From contig CAVPXS010000017.1 of assembly GCA_963709775.1 (NCBI GenBank), positions 248,001 to 312,000 of the forward strand: a stretch of 64,000 nt of DNA, in the 5' to 3' direction. The stretch is from Salinimicrobium sp963709775 (lineage in GTDB: Bacteria > Bacteroidota > Bacteroidia > Flavobacteriales > Flavobacteriaceae). The position numbers and the translations under genes are program-made. The number at the start of each line of letters is the position of its first letter. Position 1 is the stretch's first letter. Positions 27,982-37,330 of the stretch are shown here, one piece after another. The notes beneath the pieces were generated by a model that worked only from the letters and a program-made list of their open reading frames with translations, ran no database searches and was not told where the DNA came from.

Positions 27982-29427
27982 ATGACCATGGAAAAAATCA
28001 ACGCTGCTGTATTTTACGACCTTTTACTAAAAGACCTGAAATTTGAAGCTAAATTAAAACAGGATATTGCACTGCAGCAGCTGGCCTCTTTTGTGGTAGA
28101 TGGAAATAAGGATTCCCTGTTTCTCCTCAAAGGTTTTGCAGGTACAGGAAAGACCACGATTATAAGTTCTTTGGTTAAAAACCTGTGGCAGGTAAAAAAG
28201 AGTGGTATTCTACTCGCGCCTACAGGCAGGGCGGCAAAGGTTATCGCAAATTACTCCGGAAGGGAAGCCTTTACCATTCACAAGAAGATATATTTTCCGA
28301 AAAAGAAGTCGGGCGCCGGAGTAAGTTTCGTGCTGCAGCCCAACAAGCACCGCAACAGCATTTTTATTGTGGATGAGGCATCCATGATCCCCGATGTTAA
28401 TAATGACGCCAAAATGTTCGAAAATGGGTCTTTGCTGGATGATCTTATTCAATACGTTTACTCAGGCCATAATTGTAGATTGATCTTGATAGGGGATACA
28501 GCACAATTGCCGCCCGTAAAACTGGAGGTGAGTCCGGCGCTTGAGGAACAAAAACTTCAGAATACTTATCTAAAAGAGGTGACGCATATCGAGCTGGACG
28601 AGGTGGTGCGCCAAAGTGAAGAAAGTGATATTCTGCACAATGCTACTTTAATAAGGGAGGCGCTTAGGGAAGAGTTTTATGAAAGCTTCAGTTTTGAACT
28701 CAGTAACAAGAAGGATGTGATCAGGTTGACAGATGGTTACGAAATAATGGAGGCCATTGAAGATTCTTATCGCAACCTGGGGCATGAAGACACCACGATA
28801 ATCGTTCGGTCCAATAAACGGGCAAATCTTTATAATCAGCAAATAAGGAACAGGATACTTTTCCAGGAGGAAGAAATCTCTGCAGGGGATTATTTAATGG
28901 TTGTGAAGAATAATTACTTCTGGATTAAACCCAACAGTGAAGCCGGTTTTATTGCCAATGGTGATATCATCAAGGTGTTGGAGATCTTTGCGATCAAGGA
29001 ATTATATGGTTTCAGGTTTGCCGAAGTTAAGGCCCAGATGGTGGATTATCCAAACATGCAACCCATAGAAACCGTAGTCTTACTCGATACTCTGGAAAGT
29101 AATAATCCATCCCTTACTTATGACGAGTCTAACAGGCTTTACCAGGAAGTCATGAAAGATTATGAGGAAGAACGATCAAAATATAAAAAGTTTCTAAAGG
29201 TGAAGAACAATAAGTATTTCAACGCCTTGCAAATAAAATTTTCTTATGCCATGACCTGTCATAAATCTCAGGGGGGGCAGTGGAACACTGTTTTCGTGGA
29301 GCAACCTTATCTCCCAAACGGTATTGATAAGGATTATCTGCGATGGCTGTACACCGCCTTAACCCGTGCTCAGGAAAAATTATATTTAATAGGCTTTAAA
29401 GATGACTTCTTTGCCCCGGCAGACTAG
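27982..29427 (+). CDS. RecD-like ATP-dependent DNA helicase (SF1)
   Basis: A 481-residue superfamily 1 helicase. Walker A GFAGTGKT is at residues 51-58, motif Ia-type LLAPTGRAAKV, Walker B IVDEASMI, motif III LIGDTAQLPP, and the C-terminal UvrD_C_2 segment MTCHKSQGGQW followed by YTALTRAQEKLYLIG. It resembles Dda/RecD2-like helicases and lacks RecB/RecC neighbours, so it is probably a stand-alone DNA repair or replication helper. The ATG at 27988 (MEK) is an equally good start. A perfect palindrome begins directly after its stop. Confidence 0.9.
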   Translation: MTMEKINAAVFYDLLLKDLKFEAKLKQDIALQQLASFVVDGNKDSLFLLKGFAGTGKTTIISSLVKNLWQVKKSGILLAPTGRAAKVIANYSGREAFTIHKKIYFPKKKSGAGVSFVLQPNKHRNSIFIVDEASMIPDVNNDAKMFENGSLLDDLIQYVYSGHNCRLILIGDTAQLPPVKLEVSPALEEQKLQNTYLKEVTHIELDEVVRQSEESDILHNATLIREALREEFYESFSFELSNKKDVIRLTDGYEIMEAIEDSYRNLGHEDTTIIVRSNKRANLYNQQIRNRILFQEEEISAGDYLMVVKNNYFWIKPNSEAGFIANGDIIKVLEIFAIKELYGFRFAEVKAQMVDYPNMQPIETVVLLDTLESNNPSLTYDESNRLYQEVMKDYEEERSKYKKFLKVKNNKYFNALQIKFSYAMTCHKSQGGQWNTVFVEQPYLPNGIDKDYLRWLYTALTRAQEKLYLIGFKDDFFAPAD

Positions 29428-29446
29428 TCAAAAATGCCATTTTTGA
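29428..29446. repeat. 3'-end palindrome, copy A (perfect)
   Basis: TCAAAAATG-C-CATTTTTGA, a 9+1+9 perfect palindrome that begins at the base after the helicase TAG. The same motif occurs after other genes (45298, 46164, 61254), with half sites elsewhere. It may be a hairpin terminator core or a protein-binding site. Confidence 0.7.
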
Positions 29447-29511
29447 AGGCTCTTTACGGCCTGCTTAAAAATAAACCGAAACTTTCGGCAGAATAACAGA
29501 ATCAATAAATT

Positions 29512-30267
29512 ATGTCTACACAACAACCTCTCAAAATAATTGCAATGATCCCGGCCAGGTATGCCGCCACACGTTTTCCGGGGAAACTGATGCAGGACCT
29601 GCACGGCAAAACCGTTATTTTGCGCACCTACGAAGCCGCACTAAGAACAAACCTTTTTGAGGAGGTCTATGTGGTGACCGATAGTGATGTGATCTTTGAA
29701 GAGATCACCAAAAATGGAGGTAAAGCCATTATGAGCAAGAAGGAACATGAATGTGGAAGTGACCGTATTGCCGAAGCTGTGGAAGATATGGATGTGGATA
29801 TTGTGGTTAATGTACAGGGGGATGAACCCATGATCGATACCGCCAGCCTGGGGCTGCTTCTAAATGTTTTTCGTGGAAAAGATGCCGATCTTATTGATCT
29901 TGCCTCTTTAAAAGCGCCGCTAGTCGATAAGAAGGACATTGAAAATCCCAATAATGTCAAAGTGATCACCAACAAAGAGGATTTTGCGCTTTACTTTTCC
30001 CGTTCTCCCATTCCGTATCCCCGTGAGGAGAATTCTGGCGTTACCTGGTTCAAACACATTGGGATCTATGCCTTTAGAAAACAGGCTTTACTGGATTTTT
30101 ACCGCCTTCCAATGCTCAAACTTGAAGCTACGGAAAAAATTGAATGCATACGGTACCTGGAATACGGGAAAAACATAAAAATGGTCGAGACAAAAGTAAA
30201 AGGGGTAGGGATAGATACTCCTGAAGATCTCGAGGAAGCAAGGAAGATCATAGCTGCCGAAAAATAG
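29512..30267 (+). CDS. kdsB: 3-deoxy-manno-octulosonate cytidylyltransferase
   Basis: Makes CMP-Kdo for lipopolysaccharide inner core. The N-terminal nucleotide-binding segment IPARYAATRFPGK (residues about 14-26) is present. So are the HECGSDRIAEA and VNVQGDEPMID segments, and FKHIGIYAFRKQALLDF and EKIECIRYLEYG near the C terminus. Length of 251 is standard. It stands in the window with a KdsC-type phosphatase (39168-39680). A half copy of the 3'-end palindrome (GTCATTTTTGG, 30279-30289) follows its stop. Confidence 0.96.
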   Translation: MSTQQPLKIIAMIPARYAATRFPGKLMQDLHGKTVILRTYEAALRTNLFEEVYVVTDSDVIFEEITKNGGKAIMSKKEHECGSDRIAEAVEDMDVDIVVNVQGDEPMIDTASLGLLLNVFRGKDADLIDLASLKAPLVDKKDIENPNNVKVITNKEDFALYFSRSPIPYPREENSGVTWFKHIGIYAFRKQALLDFYRLPMLKLEATEKIECIRYLEYGKNIKMVETKVKGVGIDTPEDLEEARKIIAAEK

Positions 30268-30339
30268 GGTTGAAAATTGTCATTTTTGGCACCCTTGATC
30301 AAGGTGAATTTTTCGTGCAGGCTGCATGCTGAAAATCTA

Positions 30340-30347
30340 TATCTTTG
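30340..30347 (+). promoter_or_regulatory. -7 box for the DUF2911 gene
   Basis: TATCTTTG, exact consensus, 23 nt before the ATG at 30371. It supports that start rather than an upstream one. Confidence 0.6.
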
Positions 30348-30370
30348 GGGAAAACCAACCTAATATTATC

Positions 30371-31216
30371 ATGAAAAAAATTCTTTTTGTTCTTTTTGCA
30401 GGGCTAATAAGCAACTTTGCTTCTGCCCAGATCGAAGTCCCACAGCCCAGTCCCACTGCTAAAATTGAGCAGGAGGTAGGCCTTACTAATGTTGATATTA
30501 AATATTCCCGCCCGGGGATGAGAGGCAGAACCATTTTTGGAGATCTTGTGCCTTTCGGAGAAAAATGGCGTACCGGGGCCAACAGTAATACCACCATTTC
30601 TTTTGATACGAAGGTGACGATTGAGGGGAAAGAGCTAAAAGAAGGAACCTATGCTGTATATACCATTCCGGGGGAAAATGAATGGGAGGTGATCTTCTAC
30701 AAAGACAGCAATAACTGGGGACTTCCACAGGAGTGGGATGAGAATAAAGTTGCGCTTAAAGCCACTGCCAAAGTACAGGAAATGCCAATGGCTATGGAGA
30801 CTTTTACCATTCTTATAGATGAACTAAAAAATGATTCCGCTGCCCTTAATTTCATTTGGGAAAATACTGTGGCTACTTTGGAATTTAACGTTCCTACAGA
30901 CGAGCGTGCTATGGCCAGTATCCAGCGAGTGATGAATGGCCCTTCGGCAGGAGATTATTTTTCTGCAGCTACCTATTATCACGATGAGAAAAAAGATCTT
31001 AACAGGGCTTATGAGTGGATCAAGAAAGCTGTTGAAATAGGTGGGGAAGATGCCTATTGGGTAGTGCGCAGAAAGGCCCTGATTGAAGCCGATCTTGGAA
31101 AGAAAGAAGAAGCTATTTCCACAGCCAAAAAATCTCTTGCCGCAGCAGAAAAAGCAGGAAATAAAGATTACATAAAATTGAATAAAGACTCTCTAAAAGA
31201 GTGGGGAGCACAATAA
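30371..31216 (+). CDS. DUF2911 family exported protein
   Basis: A 281-residue secreted protein. The ATG at 30371 gives a clean signal peptide ending SNFASAQ; an upstream in-frame start at 30326 would run through the promoter and is rejected. The DUF2911 core is clear: VGLTNVDIKYSRPGMRGR, GEKWRTGANSNTTI, the LKEGTYAVYTIPGENEW segment and a WGLPQEWDE region. The C-terminal third is helical and TPR-like (NRAYEWIKKAVEIGG). Common in Bacteroidota; function unknown. Confidence 0.92.
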   Translation: MKKILFVLFAGLISNFASAQIEVPQPSPTAKIEQEVGLTNVDIKYSRPGMRGRTIFGDLVPFGEKWRTGANSNTTISFDTKVTIEGKELKEGTYAVYTIPGENEWEVIFYKDSNNWGLPQEWDENKVALKATAKVQEMPMAMETFTILIDELKNDSAALNFIWENTVATLEFNVPTDERAMASIQRVMNGPSAGDYFSAATYYHDEKKDLNRAYEWIKKAVEIGGEDAYWVVRRKALIEADLGKKEEAISTAKKSLAAAEKAGNKDYIKLNKDSLKEWGAQ

Positions 31217-31228
31217 AATAGTTTTTAA

Positions 31229-31361
31229 AAAGAGGCTGTCTAAAAACCTGGTAAACGTCATTCTGAATTTATTTCAGAATCTTATTGATCTTATTTTCGG
31301 TAATAATTAAAACCTGAAGCAAGTTCAAATAGACGAAAATCCGGCTTTTTAGGCAGCTTTT
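31229..31361. repeat. Intergenic repeat element, copy 1
   Basis: About 130 bp, starting AAAGAGGCTG and ending AGGCAGCTTTTT, related to 47079-47207. Contains an ATTCTGAA / TTCAGAAT hairpin and the shared CCTGAA(G/A)CAAGTTCA block. The ends are imperfectly complementary. It lies between convergent genes and may serve as a terminator or be a small non-autonomous element. Confidence 0.6.
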
Positions 31362-31366
31362 TCTTT

Positions 31367-32342
31367 TTAATACTCCAGCCCAATTTGCTTCCTTATCTCA
31401 TCCAGCACCGTAATTAGTTCAAGACTTTTTTCAGGGGTCATTACATCGCTCTCGATCCTTCCTTTCCTTAACATATCCTGAACGTGTTTTGCCTCATATT
31501 CATAGCCATACGAAGCAACATCAAAGGTCTTGTTTATAGTTCCTTCGGTTGTAGTAATTGAGACAGTAGAAGGTTCGTGCCACATTGAACTTATCCTTAT
31601 GCTTGCTCTTTCCAGTTCAAATTCGGCAGTGGTGGGAGTTTTTTCTGTGATACTGCTTTTTAGTTCAGCCTTTGCTCCATTCGGGTACGTCAAAAATACA
31701 TCACAATTTTCATCTACCTCTGTTGTTCCCAGTTTTGCATTGGCCTCAATATTTTCAGGCACTCCCAAAGTATGAAGAGCAAGAAAAACGGGATAGATGC
31801 CAATATCCAGCAAACTGCCGCCTCCAAGGCTCTTCCTAAAAAGCCTGTCGTTCTCGTCAAAATGGCGCATCAAAACCAAAGTCGGCAGTAAGCTTCCTGA
31901 TGCTTCCGTATTTTCCGCTTTGCAGCTCTTCCATTAAATATTGTATGTGAGGCAGGAAGGGTGTCCACATGGCTTCCATGAGGAAAACCTGCTTTTCTCT
32001 GGCTGTCGAGAGCATTTCCTCCACCTGCTCCCGGTTTATTGCAAAAGGTTTTTCACAAAGGACCGGTTTGCCATACTGCAGGCAGAGTAGGGTGTGTTCG
32101 TAATGAAAGACGTGTGGGGTAGCCACATATACCACATCAATTTCCTCATCCCGGAGCATTTCCTCATAAGATCCATAAGCTTTCTTAGCTCCGGCTTCTT
32201 TTGCAAAGGCTGTTGCCCTTTCAGTAGATCTGCTTGCCACTGCAAATAGTTCTGCGTCTTTGACTTCTTTAAGGCTGGTCGCGAACTTTTTTGCTATTTT
32301 TCCGGGGCCAATAATGCCCCATTTAATTTTTTCAGTCTTCAT
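31367..32342 (-). CDS. Gfo/Idh/MocA family oxidoreductase, one +1 frameshift
   Basis: NAD(P)-dependent sugar-type dehydrogenase of about 325 residues. It has the Rossmann motif WGIIGPGKIAKKF at the N terminus, EEIDVVYVATPH, and the family CEKPFAIN segment, with a C-terminal GFO_IDH_MocA domain (GGGSLLDIGIYPV). The frame breaks at an A4 run at 31859-31862 (TTTT on the coding strand). Removing one base joins DFGFDAPF to DENDRLF. The start overlaps the SSS symporter end by 11 nt, and it is last in the PIG-L operon. The substrate is unknown; a sugar or sugar derivative is likely. Confidence 0.9.
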
Positions 32343-34036
32343 TTTTTACAATTTCTGTAGTATGCGGTTGGGAAGTCTGTATGATCACGGCCAATGTTAT
32401 GACCAGGAGGCAACCTGCAAGGTTTAACCAAAGGTATGGCATCACCTCCTGGAAATACAGCACAAAAATAATTGCCTGTGTTATTAAAGCCGCAATAAAG
32501 GTGGCATTGCTTTTCACGTAGGTTATAAAGAAAGCGAGCAAAAATATTCCCAGCACGTTTCCATAGAAGAGGGAGCCTATGATATTCACTAACTGAATAA
32601 GATTGTCAAAAAGATCTGCTATGCTGGCCACGGCAATGGCGATAAGTCCCCAGCCAAGGGTAAACCATTTTGACATACGTACGTAATGCTCCTGCGTTCT
32701 TTCTCCCACGTTCCTTTTGTAGAGGTCTATCATGGTGGTCGAAGCCAGCGCATTTAATTCTGAAGCTGTTGAAGACATGGCTGCCGATAGAATAACAGCC
32801 AGCAACAATCCAATAAGTCCCCGCGGGAGATTGTTCAGGATAAAATGTATGAACACATAATCCTTGTCATTGGTTTCTATTTCAGGATTCGCCCTGTTGA
32901 TCAATTCTGTTGCCTCCTGCCGTACCTGTAATTCGGCTGCATTGAGCTGCACGAGCTCATTTTTAAAGGAATCACGATCTCCTTCTGAAAATTTTCCGGC
33001 GTTGGCGTAATCAAGGGATTTCTGCTGTTTTTGATCCTGAATTTGCTCCAGTTCTGCCTGAAGGTTGTTGTATTCCGAAGAATGTTCAGAGTTAATAACC
33101 GCATTTGTGGCTGCCGGATTAAAATTAAGTGGTGAATAATTGAACTGGTAAAAAACAAAAACCATGACTCCCACCAACAGAATGAAGAACTGCATGGGGA
33201 CTTTCAGTAGTCCGTTAAAGATCAATCCCAGCTGACTTTGCTTTACAGATTTTCCCGAAAGATACCGCTGCACCTGGCTCTGGTCTGTTCCAAAGTAGGA
33301 GAGGGCAAGGAAAGTTCCGCCTATGATCCCGCTCCAAAAAGTATAGCGGTTGTCAAGATCTAATGAGAAATCGAGAATATCCAGCTTACCGCTGGCACCG
33401 GCTATTTCAAGCGCTTCGGGGAAGCTGATCTCTTCCGGAAGATATTGGATGATCAGATACCAGGGCTATAATCATTCCGGAGAAGATCACCGCCATTTGC
33501 TGTTTTTGAGTGACATTAACAGCTTTGGTTCCGCCGGAAACAGTGTAGATGGTCACAAGGATCCCAATAATAATGTTGAGGGTCGTAAGGTCCCAGCCCA
33601 GCACCGCCGAAAGAATAATAGCCGGGGCAAAAATGGTAATTCCCGCCGCCAGTCCACGTTGAACAAGAAAGAGAAAAGCAGTTAAGGTCCTTGTTTTAAG
33701 ATCGAACCGGGTTTCGAGATATTCGTACGCCGTGTAGACCTCCAGCCTGTAATAAATAGGAATAAAGACCATGCAAATAATGATCATCGCAATGGGTAAT
33801 CCAAAGTAGAACTGCACAAAGCCCATCCCGTCATGGAAGGCCTGTCCCGGGGTAGAAAGAAAAGTAATTGCACTGGCTTGTGTGGCCATGACCGAAAGTC
33901 CTACCGTCCACCACCTGGCTTCATTTCCTCCCCGTATATAATCCTGGACATTCTTGCTGCCGCGCGTTTTATAGACACCGTAAATAACGATGAAAGCTAG
34001 AGTACCGGCTAAAATGATCCAGTCGATTTGCTGCAT
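32332..34036 (-). CDS. Sodium:solute symporter (SSS family), one +1 frameshift
   Basis: About 567 residues with some 13-14 membrane segments. The N terminus (IDWIILAGTLAFIVIYG, then RGGNEARWWTVGLSVMATQASAITFLSTPG) is that of SGLT/SSS transporters from Bacteroidota. A roughly 90-residue hydrophilic insertion (about residues 300-390) follows the first half. The frame break is near 33456-33459: one extra base separates GMIIALV from LIIQYLPEEI. It is translationally coupled to the 35-residue miniprotein upstream and to the dehydrogenase downstream. Likely imports a sugar or amino sugar released by the PIG-L partner (inference from context). Confidence 0.9.
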
Positions 34037-34037
34037 A

Positions 34038-34145
34038 TCAGGAGAATATTGTCATGAGCACGTAAAACAGGAAAATATACACGGCATTAGCTATAAGAAC
34101 TGCGGTATAGGATCTTTTCCACTGATATTTCTTCGGACTTTCCAT
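34038..34145 (-). CDS. 35-residue membrane miniprotein in the PIG-L/SSS operon
   Basis: An ATG at 34145 overlaps the PIG-L stop (TAATG), and the TGA at 34038-34040 is one base from the symporter ATG. The coupling at both ends argues for real translation. The peptide begins MESPKKYQWKRSYTAVL and continues as one hydrophobic helix (residues about 14-34, LIANAVYIFLFYVL), giving a basic cytoplasmic N terminus and one membrane span. No family recognised. It may be an accessory subunit of the symporter, as small DUF485-type proteins are for ActP (analogy only). Confidence 0.75.
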   Translation of the reverse strand: MESPKKYQWKRSYTAVLIANAVYIFLFYVLMTIFS

Positions 34146-36673
34146 TAGTTCGAATTGTGATTATCCGCCGGAGGAGCAGGTTCGTTCTTTCCCAGGGAGA
34201 TCATATTGGCAAAAAGCCTGAAGGCCCCGGGAACACCCGCCGGAAATTCCCTGAAAAAGCTGAGTCCGGTATAAATAAAGTTGCCCTTACCATAAGGCGC
34301 CACAAGCAAACTGCCCTTTTTTGAAGTTTCTCCTTTGTCATTCATCGCCAAAATGGGAGTAAATTCTTTTCCCCATTGATCTGGAAAGTAAAGACCGCGC
34401 TCCTGCACCCATCCCTCGAAATCTTTTGAAGTAATTTTATTCGGAGTGTTCAGGATGGGATGATTTGGCGCCAGGAAATTAACTTCAGCATTTTCATCGG
34501 TCACCCGGTCTCTCGACAGTTGCAGTTCATAGGGAGCGAGTTCTTCGGTCACGAGTCCGCGGCTGGTGTTGTACTGCAGGATCAAATTTCCGCCCTGTTC
34601 TACATATTCAAATAGTGCGGCCTGCCTGTGCCGCAATTCTTCCACGGTGTTATATGCGCGTATTCCCACTACCACGGCGTCATATTTGGCTAATGAGGAA
34701 GCAGAAATATAACCCGGATCGACCATTTCTACCGAATAGCCTATTTGTTCCAGCGCCTGCGGAACAACGTCACCGGCCCCCGGAATATACCCTATCAAAT
34801 TTCCCCTTTTTTGGATATCCAGTTTTACAAGTTGTGTTTTATTCGGAAGCACCAGTGTTTGCAGTGGAATGTGCGGATAATCCATTTGAAGGACAGATTT
34901 TGAATATTCTGTTCCATTTACTACAGCCACAGGATTAAAAGTCACCTTATCCTGAACAGCCGGTGGGTGCACTTCAAAAGCGAAAGTCACTTCCTCACCT
35001 TTTCGAAGGGTGTCAAAAATGTGATTTTCGGGAGATATTTTCCAGCCGCTTATTTTTCCGGGTTCAAGTATTCCCGAAATATTATTTTTCATAGCCTTCA
35101 CAGTAACCGGGATCGTTCCCGGGGCACCGTTTGCAAAGACCATAACCTCGGTTCCTACTGTGACCGAAACTGCCGGTACCACCTCGAAGGGCCTGTAGGT
35201 TTCCCCTGTAACGGGATCATTGAACTTATAAGTAATATTTCTTTCAAAAGGAATATGCTCATCATTGATCCTCACCATAAATTCCACTTTTAATTCCCGC
35301 GGAGTTTCTGGTAAACCTGTTAGATCCTTGTTTTCGACTTTATACATCCCGAGGCTGCCTTCTTCATTAAGCCAGTAAGGACTTGTAAAATTGATGTTTT
35401 CAGGAATTATAAAATCCACTTCTTCAACTGATGGACGGTTATTGGTAAGGGAAAGATTCGTAGGGATTTCTCTTCCTGTCGGCTGTAGTTTTATTGAGAC
35501 GAGTTCTGCGGGAATTTCACTTCGGTTAATGGCTTCCAGGTTGAGTTTTATTTCTTCTCCCGGAGTAGCCAGGGAAGAACCGGCCACAGCTTCCAGGTAC
35601 AGACCCAGGGAAGCCGCAATTATATCTTTTATTTGATCCGATTTGATTTCTCTCCAGTGCTGGTCTTCCAGGTTTTGGATTAGCCGGTAAGCTTTTACTA
35701 ATTCAGGTACACTGGCCGCGGGGTTCTCAAAATCAAAGTTCTTTTGCACCTCGGCGAGGATCTCTCCAATCTCTTTTCCGCCTTTTACGCGGGTCCAGGT
35801 GGTGTTGATGCCGTGAAAAATATCTTTGTTGTTCTTTGGATGTTCTCCTTTTAGGAGCTCAATATATTCCGCAGCACTTCCGCGGGTTCCCGTGCTTCCA
35901 AAGCCCTGGGACTGATGCTGACTTCGGCTAAGGGAAGCAATTTCGGTATTCGACATACCTTTCAGCGGGAAATAGACTCCGGTATCAAAAGTGAGGAAAT
36001 GGGATTTATCGGCTGCATCAAATGCTTCCTGGGAATCATAGAACCAGGGAGAGGTGTTGAAAAAGAGCTTTTTTGGCTGCCATGTTCCCAGCTCCTCTGC
36101 CTGCATTGGATAGGCTGATTTTTCCCCGGCAAGATCAAATGCGCGGCTGCTTAAGATGGCCGATGAGGTATGATGGCCGTGAGTTTCCCCGGCCGAATTA
36201 GCATCAAAGCGGTTGATGATTATGTCGGGTTTAAAAGATCTTATGGTGCGAACTACATCTTTGAGAACTTCTTCTTCATTCCAGATGTTGAGGGTTTCTT
36301 CCGGTGTTTTACTGTATCCAAAGTCATTTGCGCGGGTGAAGAATTGTTCCCCGCCATCTATTTTTCTTGCGGCTAAAAGTTCCTGGGTGCGAATTACTCC
36401 AAGCAGCTCCCTGAGTTGTGGGCCAATTAAATTTTGGCCGCCATCACCACGAGTTAAAGAAAGGTACGCGGTGCGGGCGTCGAGTTCATTACTAAAGTAG
36501 GAGATGAGCCGGGTATTCTCATCATCGGGATGGGCAGCTACATACAGAACAGAACCCAGAAAATTGAGTTTTTCAATTTCAGAATATATCTCGGAAGAAC
36601 TTAATTTTTCAGGTTTTTGAGCCTGAACAAGAGCAGTGATGAGAAAGAGGATAAGGCAAAAGAGCTTTCGCAT
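34145..36673 (-). CDS. PIG-L/LmbE family deacetylase, large exported form
   Basis: An 842-residue exported protein. The ATG at 36673 is chosen because it gives a signal peptide (LCLILFLITALVQAQ type) and lies 24 nt from a -7 box. An N-terminal LmbE zinc-deacetylase domain (about residues 35-300) shows AAHPDDENTRLI (AHPDDE motif) and a GETHGHHTSS segment. The remainder has beta-sandwich regions and a C-terminal glutamine-amidotransferase-like part (about 650-840; YDAVVVGIRAYNT, LILQYNTS, YGKGNFIYTGLSF). Family members remove acetyl groups from N-acetyl sugars. It heads an operon with a miniprotein, a symporter and a sugar-type dehydrogenase. Confidence 0.9.
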   Translation of the reverse strand: MRKLFCLILFLITALVQAQKPEKLSSSEIYSEIEKLNFLGSVLYVAAHPDDENTRLISYFSNELDARTAYLSLTRGDGGQNLIGPQLRELLGVIRTQELLAARKIDGGEQFFTRANDFGYSKTPEETLNIWNEEEVLKDVVRTIRSFKPDIIINRFDANSAGETHGHHTSSAILSSRAFDLAGEKSAYPMQAEELGTWQPKKLFFNTSPWFYDSQEAFDAADKSHFLTFDTGVYFPLKGMSNTEIASLSRSQHQSQGFGSTGTRGSAAEYIELLKGEHPKNNKDIFHGINTTWTRVKGGKEIGEILAEVQKNFDFENPAASVPELVKAYRLIQNLEDQHWREIKSDQIKDIIAASLGLYLEAVAGSSLATPGEEIKLNLEAINRSEIPAELVSIKLQPTGREIPTNLSLTNNRPSVEEVDFIIPENINFTSPYWLNEEGSLGMYKVENKDLTGLPETPRELKVEFMVRINDEHIPFERNITYKFNDPVTGETYRPFEVVPAVSVTVGTEVMVFANGAPGTIPVTVKAMKNNISGILEPGKISGWKISPENHIFDTLRKGEEVTFAFEVHPPAVQDKVTFNPVAVVNGTEYSKSVLQMDYPHIPLQTLVLPNKTQLVKLDIQKRGNLIGYIPGAGDVVPQALEQIGYSVEMVDPGYISASSLAKYDAVVVGIRAYNTVEELRHRQAALFEYVEQGGNLILQYNTSRGLVTEELAPYELQLSRDRVTDENAEVNFLAPNHPILNTPNKITSKDFEGWVQERGLYFPDQWGKEFTPILAMNDKGETSKKGSLLVAPYGKGNFIYTGLSFFREFPAGVPGAFRLFANMISLGKNEPAPPADNHNSN

Positions 36674-36696
36674 GGGAGTTTCTATTGATATGCTTT

Positions 36697-36704
36697 CAAA
36701 TATA
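36697..36704 (-). promoter_or_regulatory. -7 box for the PIG-L operon
   Basis: Minus-strand TATATTTG, exact consensus, 24 nt before the start at 36673. Confidence 0.6.
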
Positions 36705-36727
36705 ACAAGAATCCTCACTAAACCATG

Positions 36728-37267
36728 TTAGAGAGCATCTTTCCCTTCATCTGCATGATATTCTTTTTCAATTAAAGAAACTGCTTTTTGCAGGATGAGG
36801 TTATTGGGGTAGGTGATTAATTCCCCTTCGAGTGTTCTTAAATGCAGGTGAAATGCCTTAATATCTTCAATTATAGCCTCTATAGGCAGGTCCTTGTCGT
36901 GTATCTTTATGCGACTTCCAATTTTATATGGAAAGGAAAAGAACAGGATAATACCTGCAGTAATGTTACTCAATATTGACCAGATAGCAAACATGGCCAC
37001 CCCGATTATCGCGAACAGGGAGGAAAAAATAAGAGCAATTTCCTGCGCATTATAGCCCCAGGTAAGGGAAAGTAAAAAGATGGCGATTATTGTGACCAGG
37101 ATATTGATGTATTTAAACATAAGCCTGGTACGGGTTATATGAATTTCACTGCGGTGGCCAACCCTGTGGGCTGCCTTTTTCATAATGAATTGCAGGATCC
37201 ATAATCCCAAAAGAATGGTAATAGTGGTAATTATTTGATTCCGGTTGAGAAAAAAGATGTCTAACAT
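36728..37267 (-). CDS. Small MscS-type mechanosensitive channel
   Basis: A 179-residue membrane protein with about three membrane segments (residues about 8-28, 52-70 and 80-100). The pore-lining third segment runs into IWSILSNITAGIILFFSFPYKIG, the MscS core. It ends with the beta domain (GSRIKIHDKD, ITYPNNLILQKAV). It is shorter than E. coli MscS and probably forms a minimal channel that vents solutes on osmotic downshift. It lies 63 bp after maf and 23 bp before the PIG-L promoter. Confidence 0.88.
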   Translation of the reverse strand: MLDIFFLNRNQIITTITILLGLWILQFIMKKAAHRVGHRSEIHITRTRLMFKYINILVTIIAIFLLSLTWGYNAQEIALIFSSLFAIIGVAMFAIWSILSNITAGIILFFSFPYKIGSRIKIHDKDLPIEAIIEDIKAFHLHLRTLEGELITYPNNLILQKAVSLIEKEYHADEGKDAL

Positions 37268-37330
37268 TCCTGAAAATGAATTTTTGTAAAGATACTTTTT
37301 AGGATTAGCATGCTGAAATTAAGCTGAAAA

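Noticed and set aside
30326..30370. In-frame ATG at 30326 as start of the DUF2911 gene
   Set aside because: It runs through the -7 box and hides the signal peptide; the ATG at 30371 gives a clean export signal.
31229..31361. tRNA or riboswitch in the repeat element
   Set aside because: No cloverleaf or known aptamer core; similarity to the second copy favours a repeat.
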